Positions 41,201 through 50,900 of a stretch of DNA of 62,225 nucleotides are shown here, piece by piece. The DNA comes from Symsagittifera roscoffensis (Eukaryota > Xenacoelomorpha > Acoela > Convolutidae), in NCBI RefSeq assembly GCF_963678635.1, contig NW_026971540.1:1-62225 (forward strand), in the 5' to 3' direction. Position 1 is the first letter of the stretch. Each line of letters starts with the position of its first letter. The translations under genes were made by a program, and so were the position numbers. Under the pieces are notes generated by a model. It did not search any database, had not been told where the DNA came from, and saw only the letters and a program-made list of their open reading frames with translations.

Positions 41201-44200
41201 ATGTCGGAATTGGAAGTTGTTTCAGACGTGTTGTCCCCGGACTGGGGTCCCGACTCAACACTTGAGTCGACCGATTCTCCAACATCATATTCCAAGTTGT
41301 TTGAGATGTTTCTCGACTCCCCGGACAAAACTCTGTCCATCGGTCGCCTTGAACCCGACTCCCCGGACAAAACTCTGTCCATCGGTCGCCTTGAACCCGA
41401 CTCCCCGGACAAAATTCTGTCCCTAGGTAGTCTAGTCAACCTCTCCCCGGACAAGTTGTCCTGCACGGGCTCAAAGGCGTTTGACTTCTCAGACAAGTCG
41501 TCCTTGACTGGATCGAAGGTGTCAGACTCCCCGGACATTGTCTCGTCCAGGGACGAACAATCTGAGTTTGGCTCGTATTCCTCTTTTGCATCCGTGAAGT
41601 GCACTCTCCTCGTGAAGCTAGATTTCGACTTGATCCTGACTTCCTCAGTAGCTTGGTTTTGATTCGATGTTCCATATTCAGTGAACGAAGTTCTCAACAA
41701 CACTTCTTTCGGCATCGAGGTCACCAGCTGATTGACGATCGACCTGCAATCCCGTTCAACGCCTCGGCTGCGAATGGACACTGGCCTCTTCTCTGTTCTC
41801 TCGGTGACAGTCAACCTCTGCATGGTTTCCCTCCATTCACGATCATGCCTATCCACTTCCCTATCCAACAAGTCACGGAGTTTTCCCATGACGTCCGGCG
41901 CCACGTTCACCGTCTTATTCAATAAAGCGATGCTGTTTATACCCAGCCTGGTCAGTTCTTGCTGTACCAAGTTGGATCGGACTAGCAGATCCAACGGAAC
42001 GGGTTCGCCTCTGGCTAAAAGCTTTATCTCCGCAGCCGTCTCCACTGGAAGGTCAGGGTGTCCAGGTATAGGATGTCCTGATTTGTCTAACCACCTAGTA
42101 AGTGGCAGCTCATCATAGGTTTCTTTGTCCAGAAAGGAAAACCCGTCTTTGATCTCTGATTGGTTAGCTTGCTTCTCTTCGAGGCGCTCATAAAATTCTG
42201 TCTTTTTGCTGAGGCTATCTGCGTTCTGGTGCTTGTCACGGGTACGGTGCTCTATGATCATGTGGTATCCATCCAAGCGCACGATCCAACGACCAATGTA
42301 GCTCTGGTCCATCGAATAGGTTTTCAGCCAGGCAAGGGCACGATTGTCCACACGCAACTTGAAGGGAGCACTCCCCAAGTAGGCCCTGTACTTTTCCACA
42401 AACGTGATCACAGCAAACATCTCCGCTTTTGGTGCGCCGTACTTCATCTCAGTGTCACTCAGGACTTTACTTCCATAAGCTATCGGACGAAGAACCGTTC
42501 TCCCGTTCCACTCCTGCTCTTGGTGAAGTATGCCTGATATCGCAACCACTGATGCATCCGTGTCCAGCACGAACATCCCCTTCTCCGTTGGCATGCCGAG
42601 GACCGGTGCCTCGCAAAGTTCGCGTTTGATGTTTTCAAATGAGACTTGTGCCTCATCAGTCCAGGTGAACTTTTTGCCCTTATTTCTCATCAACTTCTGC
42701 ATGGGGTATATTTTGTCAGCATACCCCTTGATGAACTCGCGATAATAATTGGCGAATCCCAGAAAACTCATCAACTGTGTATCTGTTTTAGGTGCCTTCC
42801 AGGTCAGCACCGCTTCAACCGCTTCGGGGTCTGGTCTCACTCCATGTTTGTCAACCAGGCGGCCCAGATACTTTATGGAATCCTTGAGGATTTCGCACTT
42901 AGAGGGTTTGCATTTCAGACCCGCCTGCTTCATGCAAGAAAACACCTCTTCCAACCTCTCGATGTGGTCTTCCAAGGTTGGTGTCGCGATCACTACATCA
43001 TCGACATAACACATGATGAGATTCCCATACTTTTTAGTAACGCTCGTGAGTGCCTGAGCCATCAGTCGCTGGAATGTGGCTGTCGCGTTGCACAATCCGA
43101 ATGGCATCCTCTTCCACTGGAACAGTCCCAGCTCACAAGCGAAGCCTGTTTTCTCTCGATCTTGCTTTCTGAGCGGCACTTGCCAGAATGCTGAGCCCAA
43201 ATCCAACGTCGTGAAGAACTTGGCGTCTCCCAGCTTGGATAGGCTCTCATCGATGCGGGGAATCGGATATGCGTCCTTTATAGTCACTGCGTTCAGATAA
43301 CGGAAATCGCAACAAAATCTGAGTTGTCCCCCTTTCTTTTTTGCCATGACCACGCCACAAGCCCATGGGGACTTCGACGGCTCGATCATGTCGTACTCCA
43401 TTAACATCTCGATTTCCTTCCTACACGCTTCTGACTTGTTTGGGGTCATTCTTCTCGCCCCTTCCCTATGAGGTACCGAGCCCTCTTCTATCTCAATCTC
43501 GTGCTCTACAAAATTGCAACAACCTATGTCGGCCTTATGTTTCGAAAAAACGTCTGCGTTCCGATTTAGCACCGCCCTGAGCGAATCTAGTTCCTTGTCG
43601 GATATCTTACCCTTCAGATGCTCTATCTCAGGTAGGACAGGCCTATTCTCTGCTAACTCTGCTTCCGTCGGTCTCTCAGGAAAGTTGGAACAACTAGACA
43701 GCCCATCATCTGTTTCCGACTTCATTGAAAACAATTTCCTAGAAGATTTCAATTCAATTACTCTTTTCATTATACATTCTTGGTTCGCATGTAATGGACA
43801 TTTAGTTACGTCAAACTTCTTCAAGTTTTCCACACTCAGAAAATCTGTGTTCAGAGGCAAAGCGTAGCCAAGTTTCTTTCCCCTCTGTATTGTCACTGTT
43901 GTTGCTTCTGTGTTCAATAACACACTCACACACAGTCCGCTCTGAGTGAGTGAGAAGCTTCTTCCTAAAATAGCCGAGCTTTTACTGTTTGGATTTGGTA
44001 CCAGACACACCTGTCTGTCATTGCTGAGTTCATTCAAGTTCCTCATCCTAAACGTCGCTACTACGGCTTGGTTCGGTTTTAATCTAACTTTTCGATCCAG
44101 AAAAATCGGCACCTTGGCCTGATTAATTAATATCTTATTAAGGGGTCTTTTCTCATACTTTCTTTCAGGATCCTTGATCCTAATCAATCCGTCATTGAGA

Positions 44201-47200
44201 TCAATCGTGACGTCAAAGTTGCGAACGAAATCCCTCCCTAGGATGAACTGGTCGGATTCGTCCAAATTCTCTACTACTAGGAAGCTCATCCAAAGATGTC
44301 TCCCTCCGAGCTGCAGTGAGATGATCGGGGTTCGCCCGGTGACATAGATCGCTCCCTGATTGGCAGCTGCCAACCTGATGTTTGTCGGTATGAGATCCGA
44401 CCTCTCAAAACCCATGTCGGTCCAAGTTTTGACTGGCATGACACTGACTACTGCTCCCGTGTCTAGCAGTCCCTTTACTGAAAGCTGTCTGCCTTGCACG
44501 TCCAGAACGTGTGCGGCCAGATCTGCCTCGCAACCAATATGCACAGCATCTTGCTCGAGCATCGCGTTGTGTCCGATTCGTCTGACCTTCAGCTCCTCTT
44601 GACCAATGTATATCCGGCCAACCTGATCGTTCGCATCAGTTATGTGAGCTTTCGTGTAGATATTGATGCCATCCACATTCATCAGAATCGGGTAAGGGCC
44701 ATGGACATCGATATAATGTCCGTCCACTTTCATCAGCCTCGGACCTCCCGTTGTGAGCAGCGCTCGCACTGCCCTGGAGTCTAGTTTGGGATCCTTCTGT
44801 TTCAGATAGTCTGCATAGATGTCCAGGTGGACTAGTGTAATTTCGGATGGCTCGCTCAGGTTCTTGACCACCTGGTGCCCTGCGACTGAGATGATAGACA
44901 TTATTTTGGTCCCTGCCTTCGTCATGCCGAAAGTCTTGCCAGATATAACGTTCAGTTTTAGTCCCTGTTTCTTAGGCTCTTTTTCGTCTTCTGCTCTTGT
45001 CGTCTTACTCAGTACATTAAGACTTTCCCGAAGATCTGTGCTCTCCAGCTCTGACCTTACCCATTGCTCCACTTCTTTCGTGGCTAGGTCTTGTTTGACA
45101 TTCTGCAGAGCTGTCCTTGCCGCCAAGCCGTAATCCACCTTGAGTGGGCTAGACGACTCTGTTTCGAGGTTCGAGGCTACCCCCTCAGGCCATGTCTTAA
45201 CCTTTTTAGTCGTGAAAGTGCTCGGTGTCGTCTCCTTTCTCCGAGATTCAGCCTCGTTCATCAGACGTGCTCGACTGGCCTTGACACCCGAAAGCGCCTC
45301 TTCATGGCGGGGATGTTTCACGTCCGCTACCGCGTCCCAAAATTGAGCACAATCCGACTTGAAGTGTCCCTCCAAATTACAGAAGAAGCACCTCGGACCA
45401 TATTTCATGATGAGCCCTCTCACATACTCTTCATGATCCTCGTCGGTCGCGTCAGCGTCCTCGAGAAAGTAGCCTATGGCCTTCATGTTCTGTTTGTATG
45501 CAGAACACGCAGAAACGTGATGGTCCATCGAACCACAATTCGCACACGACCTCCTCTTGTCCATGTCATCGCGAGGTTTGTACCAACTGGAATTCGCACC
45601 AGTGTTTGTCCCGCTATAGTTGCCATAATTGCTGTAACGGTTTTGCGCCCTGGGTTTTATCAGTAAATACTCGCGTGACTTCATACGCAAGTCATCGGGC
45701 GTGGGTACCTGGTCCAGCGACAGGGTGAAATGAGTGGCCAACATCGTCTTCAACTCCTCACTCCTTACACCATCCATGAACTTCGAAGCGATCGCCAAGT
45801 TTCGTTCGGATATTCTCTCATCCGGGTTGCTCCTCCTCCTGAGCAATTCAAGGTCGTCCAAGAATTTATCTATTGATTCTTCATCTCTCTGACGCCTCTT
45901 CTCGAACTTCACCATGGCCTGGTGCCCTTGTACTCCAGAGCCGAAACGATTCAGCAGGATGTCGAAGATCTTGCGAGCGCTGTCTCTCTCATTGGCTCTT
46001 TTCGCCATTACACAATTTAATGCAGTACCCTCTAGGTTGCTCGTCAGCGCGCTGCACTCTTGTTTCTTGGAGAGATTCTCTTCCTCAAAGTGTAACTTCA
46101 TCACCTCTATCCAAGTATCAATGCAGCCGTCTGACTCGTCTTTATATGACTTCGGCTTTTTCAGTGTTCTTCTTGACCTCTCTCCTCTCTCGGTTGACTT
46201 CGAGAGCTTGGTGATGAATGTTTCAAGAGATCTGTTCAGAGGCTCAAACATCGAGGCATACATCGTTGTGTCTTGTGAGACTGTAGTCAGATCTGGTACT
46301 GAACTGACTTGTGGCACGGTTGGCAATCTTGTCTCCGGGGTGGCATCTGCCTCCGGCGGGACTGGATTTGTCCAGCCAGGCCTCTGCGGGGCTGCCCTTG
46401 GCCGCTCCTTGTTTCTATGTTCGTAGTTCGTTCTCGAGCCTTGCTGGGCTCTGGCACTGTTGCCCGTACCATCTCCAACATTCGCATGGCGTGAGCGCTC
46501 CCTTGAGTTGGAATGCTCCTGCCAATTATTCCCATTCAGGATCGCGTCAAGCTTCCGCATCATCAAGTCAGATTTGGCGTCCAACCTCCTTTCCAGGCCA
46601 GTCATCGTTTGGGCGTAGGTATTATCATGATCATTCAACAATCGCTCGATCTCTCTTGTCATCCTAGCCTCTCTTTCCTCTGACTCTTTGTTTGCCTGAG
46701 CCAGGCTCTCGGCCAGGCATTGATCGGTGTCACGAATCAATTGAGCCTGATCAAACCTCGCTTGCGACTTCACGTGCGTTAGCTCATCTTTCAAATTCTC
46801 TCGACCATGGTGAGCTCTCTCGTCAACTTGATCTATCCGCTTAGTCATGTCTCGCCTCAATTCATCCAGGCCATTCATCACACCAGCGAACATATCACTT
46901 ATGTCACCAGCTGCCCCCAGTGGCGGGGTTAGCCCCAGAGAAGACGAGGTCAACTGTGGCTGTAGCCTAGTACTTGATGACGCACCGCCTTTTTGCTTGT
47001 GCATTGACGTCATCAGTCTGTCAAACGTTGATGATGCTCCCATCGTTATCCCATCTGACATAGGCCTGGTCGGCGAGGCAGAAGATGCCTCCCTGCTCAT
47101 GTCGTTCCTTGGGCACGGTGTGAAGTTCACATCCGGATGGGTTATCTCCGGGTAGTCATCCCTGGAAGTCAAACCTACAGTTGGTAGTGACGCCATGCGT

Positions 47201-47766
47201 TCGTCGTACAAGGACTTCCAACTCTTCTTGGCCTTCGAGAACGTCTGCTCTTCACCCGGACTCATACTCGACATCATCGCGTTGTTACTCTGTTTGGCCA
47301 AGGATGAGTGTGCACTTGTCAGAAGTGAAGGTTCCTTTCTCCATTTATAGCTCTTAGTCTCTGATCTGGACATTCCCCTGTACAACACTTCCTCCCGAGG
47401 TTCGACCTCGGAACGCTCCGAGGTCTCCTCTGTCCTCCCGACTTCCTCTCGTTCGAGGACCCCGTCTGGCTCAAAGTCGGGTCGAATGAGCGTTCGCTCC
47501 CCTTCGTCAAAGGGATCCACCGGCGTTTCGCTCGCAGGCTCGGCCTCGGCGCTCCGCCCTTGATTGCCATCAAGGTTTTTCTCGCTCCTTAGTCTCATTT
47601 CGATCACTGAAAGATCAGGTTGACCTTTAGTCGATTCGTCTTCAGCAAACGCGTCGGAAGCGCTGCTAAACGAGGTTTGGCTACGCCTAGTTCTAAATTT
47701 CCGCGTGCTTCCCTTGCTTAGCCTGGGAATTTTAGTAGTCGACCCTAACGAGTCCCTGCGCTGCAT
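38245..47766 (-). CDS. gag-pol: Giant Gag-Pol polyprotein with C-terminal macro-like domain, 3,173 aa
   Basis: ATG at 47766; the frame opens 20 codons earlier without ATG. Order: basic Ser-rich N-terminus; coiled coil (~46900-46550); capsid region (~46230-45680); two zinc knuckles, CANCGSMDHHVSAC (~45540) and CFFCNLEGHFKSDC (~45370); protease DTGAVVS (~44460); RT with YVDD (42997-43008); RNase H DTDASVVA (~42560); a ~500-residue spacer with 14-aa repeats (41275-41540); integrase H2C2 finger (~40590-40455), DNG (~40215) and Glu 35 residues on (~40115); GPF motif (~39685). After a ~400-residue acidic tail, the last ~150 residues (38245-38710) match the macro-type domain of some animal gypsy elements (CAIAITADVSF, GVGGMIALPP, YLCFLVTKAT, LSLPVYDPNRGKL). 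The usual glycine-rich loop is eroded, so ADP-ribose binding is uncertain. No frameshift separates Gag from Pol. Confidence 0.88.
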   Translation of the reverse strand: MQRRDSLGSTTKIPRLSKGSTRKFRTRRSQTSFSSASDAFAEDESTKGQPDLSVIEMRLRSEKNLDGNQGRSAEAEPASETPVDPFDEGERTLIRPDFEPDGVLEREEVGRTEETSERSEVEPREEVLYRGMSRSETKSYKWRKEPSLLTSAHSSLAKQSNNAMMSSMSPGEEQTFSKAKKSWKSLYDERMASLPTVGLTSRDDYPEITHPDVNFTPCPRNDMSREASSASPTRPMSDGITMGASSTFDRLMTSMHKQKGGASSSTRLQPQLTSSSLGLTPPLGAAGDISDMFAGVMNGLDELRRDMTKRIDQVDERAHHGRENLKDELTHVKSQARFDQAQLIRDTDQCLAESLAQANKESEEREARMTREIERLLNDHDNTYAQTMTGLERRLDAKSDLMMRKLDAILNGNNWQEHSNSRERSRHANVGDGTGNSARAQQGSRTNYEHRNKERPRAAPQRPGWTNPVPPEADATPETRLPTVPQVSSVPDLTTVSQDTTMYASMFEPLNRSLETFITKLSKSTERGERSRRTLKKPKSYKDESDGCIDTWIEVMKLHFEEENLSKKQECSALTSNLEGTALNCVMAKRANERDSARKIFDILLNRFGSGVQGHQAMVKFEKRRQRDEESIDKFLDDLELLRRRSNPDERISERNLAIASKFMDGVRSEELKTMLATHFTLSLDQVPTPDDLRMKSREYLLIKPRAQNRYSNYGNYSGTNTGANSSWYKPRDDMDKRRSCANCGSMDHHVSACSAYKQNMKAIGYFLEDADATDEDHEEYVRGLIMKYGPRCFFCNLEGHFKSDCAQFWDAVADVKHPRHEEALSGVKASRARLMNEAESRRKETTPSTFTTKKVKTWPEGVASNLETESSSPLKVDYGLAARTALQNVKQDLATKEVEQWVRSELESTDLRESLNVLSKTTRAEDEKEPKKQGLKLNVISGKTFGMTKAGTKIMSIISVAGHQVVKNLSEPSEITLVHLDIYADYLKQKDPKLDSRAVRALLTTGGPRLMKVDGHYIDVHGPYPILMNVDGINIYTKAHITDANDQVGRIYIGQEELKVRRIGHNAMLEQDAVHIGCEADLAAHVLDVQGRQLSVKGLLDTGAVVSVMPVKTWTDMGFERSDLIPTNIRLAAANQGAIYVTGRTPIISLQLGGRHLWMSFLVVENLDESDQFILGRDFVRNFDVTIDLNDGLIRIKDPERKYEKRPLNKILINQAKVPIFLDRKVRLKPNQAVVATFRMRNLNELSNDRQVCLVPNPNSKSSAILGRSFSLTQSGLCVSVLLNTEATTVTIQRGKKLGYALPLNTDFLSVENLKKFDVTKCPLHANQECIMKRVIELKSSRKLFSMKSETDDGLSSCSNFPERPTEAELAENRPVLPEIEHLKGKISDKELDSLRAVLNRNADVFSKHKADIGCCNFVEHEIEIEEGSVPHREGARRMTPNKSEACRKEIEMLMEYDMIEPSKSPWACGVVMAKKKGGQLRFCCDFRYLNAVTIKDAYPIPRIDESLSKLGDAKFFTTLDLGSAFWQVPLRKQDREKTGFACELGLFQWKRMPFGLCNATATFQRLMAQALTSVTKKYGNLIMCYVDDVVIATPTLEDHIERLEEVFSCMKQAGLKCKPSKCEILKDSIKYLGRLVDKHGVRPDPEAVEAVLTWKAPKTDTQLMSFLGFANYYREFIKGYADKIYPMQKLMRNKGKKFTWTDEAQVSFENIKRELCEAPVLGMPTEKGMFVLDTDASVVAISGILHQEQEWNGRTVLRPIAYGSKVLSDTEMKYGAPKAEMFAVITFVEKYRAYLGSAPFKLRVDNRALAWLKTYSMDQSYIGRWIVRLDGYHMIIEHRTRDKHQNADSLSKKTEFYERLEEKQANQSEIKDGFSFLDKETYDELPLTRWLDKSGHPIPGHPDLPVETAAEIKLLARGEPVPLDLLVRSNLVQQELTRLGINSIALLNKTVNVAPDVMGKLRDLLDREVDRHDREWRETMQRLTVTERTEKRPVSIRSRGVERDCRSIVNQLVTSMPKEVLLRTSFTEYGTSNQNQATEEVRIKSKSSFTRRVHFTDAKEEYEPNSDCSSLDETMSGESDTFDPVKDDLSEKSNAFEPVQDNLSGERLTRLPRDRILSGESGSRRPMDRVLSGESGSRRPMDRVLSGESRNISNNLEYDVGESVDSSVESGPQSGDNTSETTSNSDMSEIAIHSLLVDWKQRGLDREIHQDPDRDRYTSDEEGTVVDNAADELELIAVSKRPTRLLPHGTVVRTNLEPSVQEATPLKKIWCVKLMDDAHAPEIMSGQMNVVKTYLKARYRLSDLLRAQRNDRMTSSLKRWIENGAPDKGDLEEDSYKILKQFYLKRKDLLYLNKDGIVACKRKEEDKVLYKYNSIVLPQLYQTELLFRSHDQMGHQGVDKVYNRIQKRFEWPGLKKACEKWIAACLSCQQAKDPRKLRFPLQSIESSGFNEVVQIDHQKICMTATGYNQVLVMIDHFTKYAEAAPCMTASAEETCDHLINVWIARHGCPITFQSDNGKAFVGDLTKELMKRSQVAQAHSTTYHPQTNGLVERQNRTLVSMLRVYCSRYMDDWDKHLPQVMGAYNSTEHSTTGISPHMMLTGHEKALPLTFFYPEYEGKRTAPQTYVRDVIRRQQDLNDLCRRNTQQAQIRQKRRFDKRTADAKAYSVGDYVWVFQEVVPPKGTKKLLKKWRGPFQITEVHQGGRFYRLSTGRAAHYENIKPHNASSEDWCIPADMQEGDYLIVDPACEVNERGTRDKNDGNEMVDNCDLPLDLELTERVEVDDETLPYAEEDWDCPEQTEIDKGIQPDFPLTMETRQSKRGKNQKKYNPYGEDFVVDRIVVSDVIDSLVGLDEVAMLEEIDLVNDMDQDWIDDRSEPEVEFEPEAERTHEQELTNLRVLEWLHDLPTDPKETILTIQDVDRDGVKYISHDNTESNWVAPDGPLRVPQSNLGLLDFGRSTGTSMDIFVRGVGVGLTHTENLIIKKLKSARETGELETEGENAKKPPFGRIFESYFDLPNHYSNNIVITDSDFILTERTCAIAITADVSFKTALAADFKREYKNIEFLWKQRPGVGGMIALPPVASQIPGKYLCFLVTKATDRQHVNPESLVLALTRLRDFLVERGVTSLSLPVYDPNRGKLHPRELYALVHVIFSETDIEVYLHKKYYLSIC
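38853..38894 (-). repeat. Internal copy of the LTR-adjacent motif in pol
   Basis: CTCCCCGGACAA...TCCATCGA...GATCGC on the plus strand aligns over ~40 bp with the sequence next to the 3' LTR (28191-28232). It lies in the coding linker just before the macro-like domain. Confidence 0.55.
41275..41540 (-). repeat. 42-bp tandem repeat in pol (14-aa units)
   Basis: CTCCCCGGAC or a close variant starts at 41317, 41359, 41401, 41443, 41485 and 41527, exactly 42 bp apart; a weaker unit is at 41275. Units at 41317 and 41359 are identical. The protein repeat has consensus LSGES followed by nine residues with a PxD near the end. It lies between RNase H and integrase. Because 42 is a multiple of three, copy number can change without breaking the frame. 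Confidence 0.85.
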
Positions 47767-48195
47767 AGTTTTGTACAAAATGAAAGTATTCGTAATTTGA
47801 TGGCAATGCAACCGTACCACAAACAAGATTTAGTTAAATCACTTAACGCTGCCTACTCGATTCCGTCAGTATCAAAATGTCTCTTAGATCTCTCACGACT
47901 AAATTGGTGACTCAGCTAAAGTTACACACAGGGTCTACTCAGTATTGATATAATGCTAACTCAACCCGGTTGTATAGTATGACAGTATCACTAAGTTTCC
48001 ACAAGATATAATCGACACACAACACACAATCGATAATCAGATAAGAATATCCTACAGGTGACAGCGACCTTTTGTCAGTATCAATTTATCGCCACACAAT
48101 TTATCAAGTCACTGCTTTGTTAAAATTAAACAATCTTCGATAAAAAGCAGTGATGATTCAGAAATAGATAAATAAAACTTAGTCTTAAAGAAAAA

Positions 48196-48538
48196 GACTT
48201 CCCCCAATCGGAACGATCCGAAAGAACGAAGCCCAGGACACAGTCTTCTCAAGTGGGTGTGTATTTGCCCAATACACCCACCGAGGTCTTCTTTTAGGTG
48301 TCCTGCGATTGCCCGAGCTGTCCTACTAAGTAGCTCAAGGCAACCTCTTGGTCGAAAATTCGTCAAATCTATGAAAAAGCTCTCCCACACTCGGACTGCT
48401 CCAAGTGCACGAGAGTAGGGAACAATTCTTCTTCTCAAGTGGGTGTGTATTTGCTTAATACACCCACCGAGGTCTTCCTTTATTTGTTCCCGGATTGCCC
48501 GAACTTTCCTATTAAGTAGCTCAAGGCAACCACTCAAC
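48196..48538 (-). repeat. Tandem duplication with conserved hairpin in leader
   Basis: Two units (about 48196-48350 and 48382-48538). Each has GTGGGTGTGTATT pairing with AATACACCCAC (48253-48281 and 48439-48467); the loop differs between units while the stem is unchanged. A 142-codon open stretch crosses both and encodes GCLELL...KEDLGGCI.QIHTHLRR twice, but it has no ATG. Confidence 0.65.
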
Positions 48539-48740
48539 CAAAATCACAATCAAAAAAAAATCTTGTTCGGGTACTTCTAATACACCCAATATAGAATCCA
48601 AAGTTGATCACGAATTTCCGGGTCAGAATGGGTTCTTATGACCCTGATAAGCACGCCTAATATCCTAATATGATCCTAATTAAATGGATATTTTCCGTTT
48701 CCCAAATTGTCACAGAAGGTTTACTCAAGTCTCTTACAAG

Positions 48741-49107
48741 GAGGGTCGCTAGAAGGTTTAAGACACTCTGGAGGGTTACCTCGGAGGGTACCTCAATCAC
48801 TCAAGTTACTTAGGAGGGTATCTTAATCACCCAAGCTACTTCGGAGGGTCCCCCTAAATTTACTAAGGAGGGTCAATAAGATGCTTAATACGCTCCGGAG
48901 GGTCACTTCGGAGGGTACCTCCAAAATTTTCAAATTTTCTGATCTCACTTGGAAGATTCTCCTACTAGCTTCAAAAAGCGTCGAAATAAGCTAAGGGTTC
49001 TAGGGGGAGCTGTTTCAACTTCTTAGGGTGATCTCGTGGAAATTTTCCACTAAGGAGGGTTGCTAAAGGGCTTAGCTGACTCCGGAGGGTCACTTCGGAG
49101 GGTTCCC
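48741..49107 (-). repeat. Cluster of GGAGGGT heptamers at ~30-nt spacing
   Basis: Starts at 48741, 48771, 48783, 48813, 48843, 48867, 48897, 48910, 49054, 49084 and 49097: steps of 30 with extra steps of 12-13. On the RNA strand the motif is ACCCUCC, usually ACCCUCCGA. More copies follow to 50818. One or fewer would be expected by chance in 3 kb. Confidence 0.75.
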
Positions 49108-50870
49108 CCAAAATCAAGAAAAAGGGTTAAATCACCGCAGTAAAGCCTCTGAAAGCGGTCTACCTGACTTAAAACTAGGTTGGCTGACACGGTCAACCTT
49201 CCCAGTTGAATAAAAAGATGTTTTGATAAAATTTTCTGCCGCTCGGAGGGTTGCCCGTTACTTGGACCCTCCGAACCAACAAATTCTAAAAAAATTTTTC
49301 TTTTCCGAAATAATCAACCCAAAAACGGTTGCGATTCGGAAAAGTGGTCAAAAACGTCGACTTATGGTACCAAAATTATCCCGATCGGATAACTAGTCTT
49401 TGAGAAATCGCCAAAAACGCGTTCGTCAAAATGGCCTTTTTCACCACCTGTATAGGATCTGAAAGACTTTTTTCGCAATTCCGGTCGAAAGTGCCTAAAA
49501 ATACTTGAAATGAGCGTAGTAGCCCTGTACGGCACTGGAATAATGCAAAAAACCGGACCAAAATTGGTTTAGAAACAAAAATTTGGCCAAAAACTATCAA
49601 ATTTGGACCCTCCGATTCTTTCCTTTTCCAAACCTTAAGTCGTTAGCTCTATCCACGGAGCTACTCGGAGGGTTATCCAAAAATTTCTCTAGTAACCGAG
49701 CACGTTATGCTAGCACGCTCCTAACGCAAAAAATTTTATTGCTCTAACTCTAAAAACTCAAAAAATCGATCCCCAAAACAGATTGACAAAATACAGAAAA
49801 TTATCAAAATTTTGGTCGAAAAATTCTCGTTTTCCTAACTTCTACTGAATCTTTGCTCACGCGGTTTCTTTAATAAAGGGGATCGAACTACGTGGCTACT
49901 CTCTATATAAAAGCTTTTTGTTGTTCGGAAAAGCTCGGATATCCAAAAATTTGGGGGTCTACAGTTTGGTCGAAAATTGGTAATTTTCGACAAAAAATGG
50001 GTGTTTCTTGGGTCTAAATAGGAGATAAGTAATATATAGTAAGGACAATAATCTATAAATAGTCGTTAATAAATAGTACTATACCCTCCTTTGCACCAAA
50101 ATATCCGAATTAAGACCCTTAACTCGGAAATTTGCAATCGATGGAGGGTACAATCGGACCGCGCCAATCGTGCCCCCCACCACTTAAGTTTTAAGGAAAT
50201 AGTACCCGAACGATACTAAAATTGCTTCAACGATACCCAACAGTCGTTGCGGATGTTGTCCTTGGTGTCCCTGTTGAGTGTGGAGCACGTTGATCAGCTT
50301 GCCACTCTACCCTCCGGTCACCGGCAAAATCACCATTAACGTGCTTAAACACTCAAATTACACTCGAGGGAGGGTATCCAACCCTTCACCAAAACACACA
50401 ATCTTTCTATCAGAAAGATATAAATCAATCTGAAACAACAACAAATAGGAAGGTCAGATCACATCTCGTCCGGAAATAACATATAAACTGTCACTTTATG
50501 ATTTTTTTACTGTTTTTGGTCTTTTTTGGATTTTTTACTGTTTTTTGTACTTTTTTGTTTTCAAATAAATTTATTTTTGGCTTTTTCTTGGTTATACACT
50601 TTTTTTGTTTGGTTTTACGCTTTCTCTTTAATTGTTTTTGGTCCTGGGACCTCAGGACAAGCGGGCTCTAGATCTCCCACCTAACCCTCCGGCCCCCGGA
50701 ATTTTCGGTGTTAACTAAGTTAAAAAGCTAAATCGTACTAGACGGAGGGGTACGCACCTTCCCCCTAGTACGAAAACGGTCATTAAGGCCTCTAACTCGG
50801 GCATACGCCCGGAGCGGAGGGTACGTCGCTGAAACGCTTGCTGATCATGATGGTTTCATGCCTTTAACAG

Positions 50871-50888
50871 GCCCACCCAGGAGCGCCA
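50871..50888 (-). promoter_or_regulatory. Primer-binding site of the giant element (tRNA-Asn-like)
   Basis: The minus strand reads TGGCGCTCCTGGGTGGGC, 12 nt after the 5' LTR. Its complement, GCCCACCC...GCGCCA, fits the T-arm and acceptor 3' end of eukaryotic tRNA-Asn, including the CCA tail. The spacing of 12 nt is longer than usual. tRNA identity is from memory of tRNA-Asn ends. Confidence 0.6.
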
Positions 50889-50900
50889 TAAAAACGTCTA

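Larger units (their letters stand above)
47767..50870 (-). other. 3.1-kb leader of the giant element
   Basis: Between the primer-binding site and gag. No ATG-started ORF of convincing length. It contains a tandem ~185-bp imperfect duplication with hairpins (48196-48538), about 21 copies of GGAGGGT or ACCCTCC, clustered at 48741-49107, and a T-rich tract with repeated TTTTTTACTGTTTTT (50492-50600). Long structured leaders hold packaging and translation signals; the specific roles here are unknown. Confidence 0.65.

Noticed and set aside
41275-41540. CRISPR-like array from regular 42-bp repeats
   Set aside because: The units are contiguous without spacers, in frame within pol, and the genome is eukaryotic.
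28936-47766. Many plus-strand ORFs of 60-190 codons across the giant element
   Set aside because: They lie antisense to the two long ORFs in GC-richer DNA, have no recognisable domains and mirror the codon pattern of the opposite strand.
48109-48537. 142-codon leader ORF with a duplicated peptide, as a gene
   Set aside because: No ATG in a usable place; the repeated peptide is explained by the DNA duplication and its hairpin.
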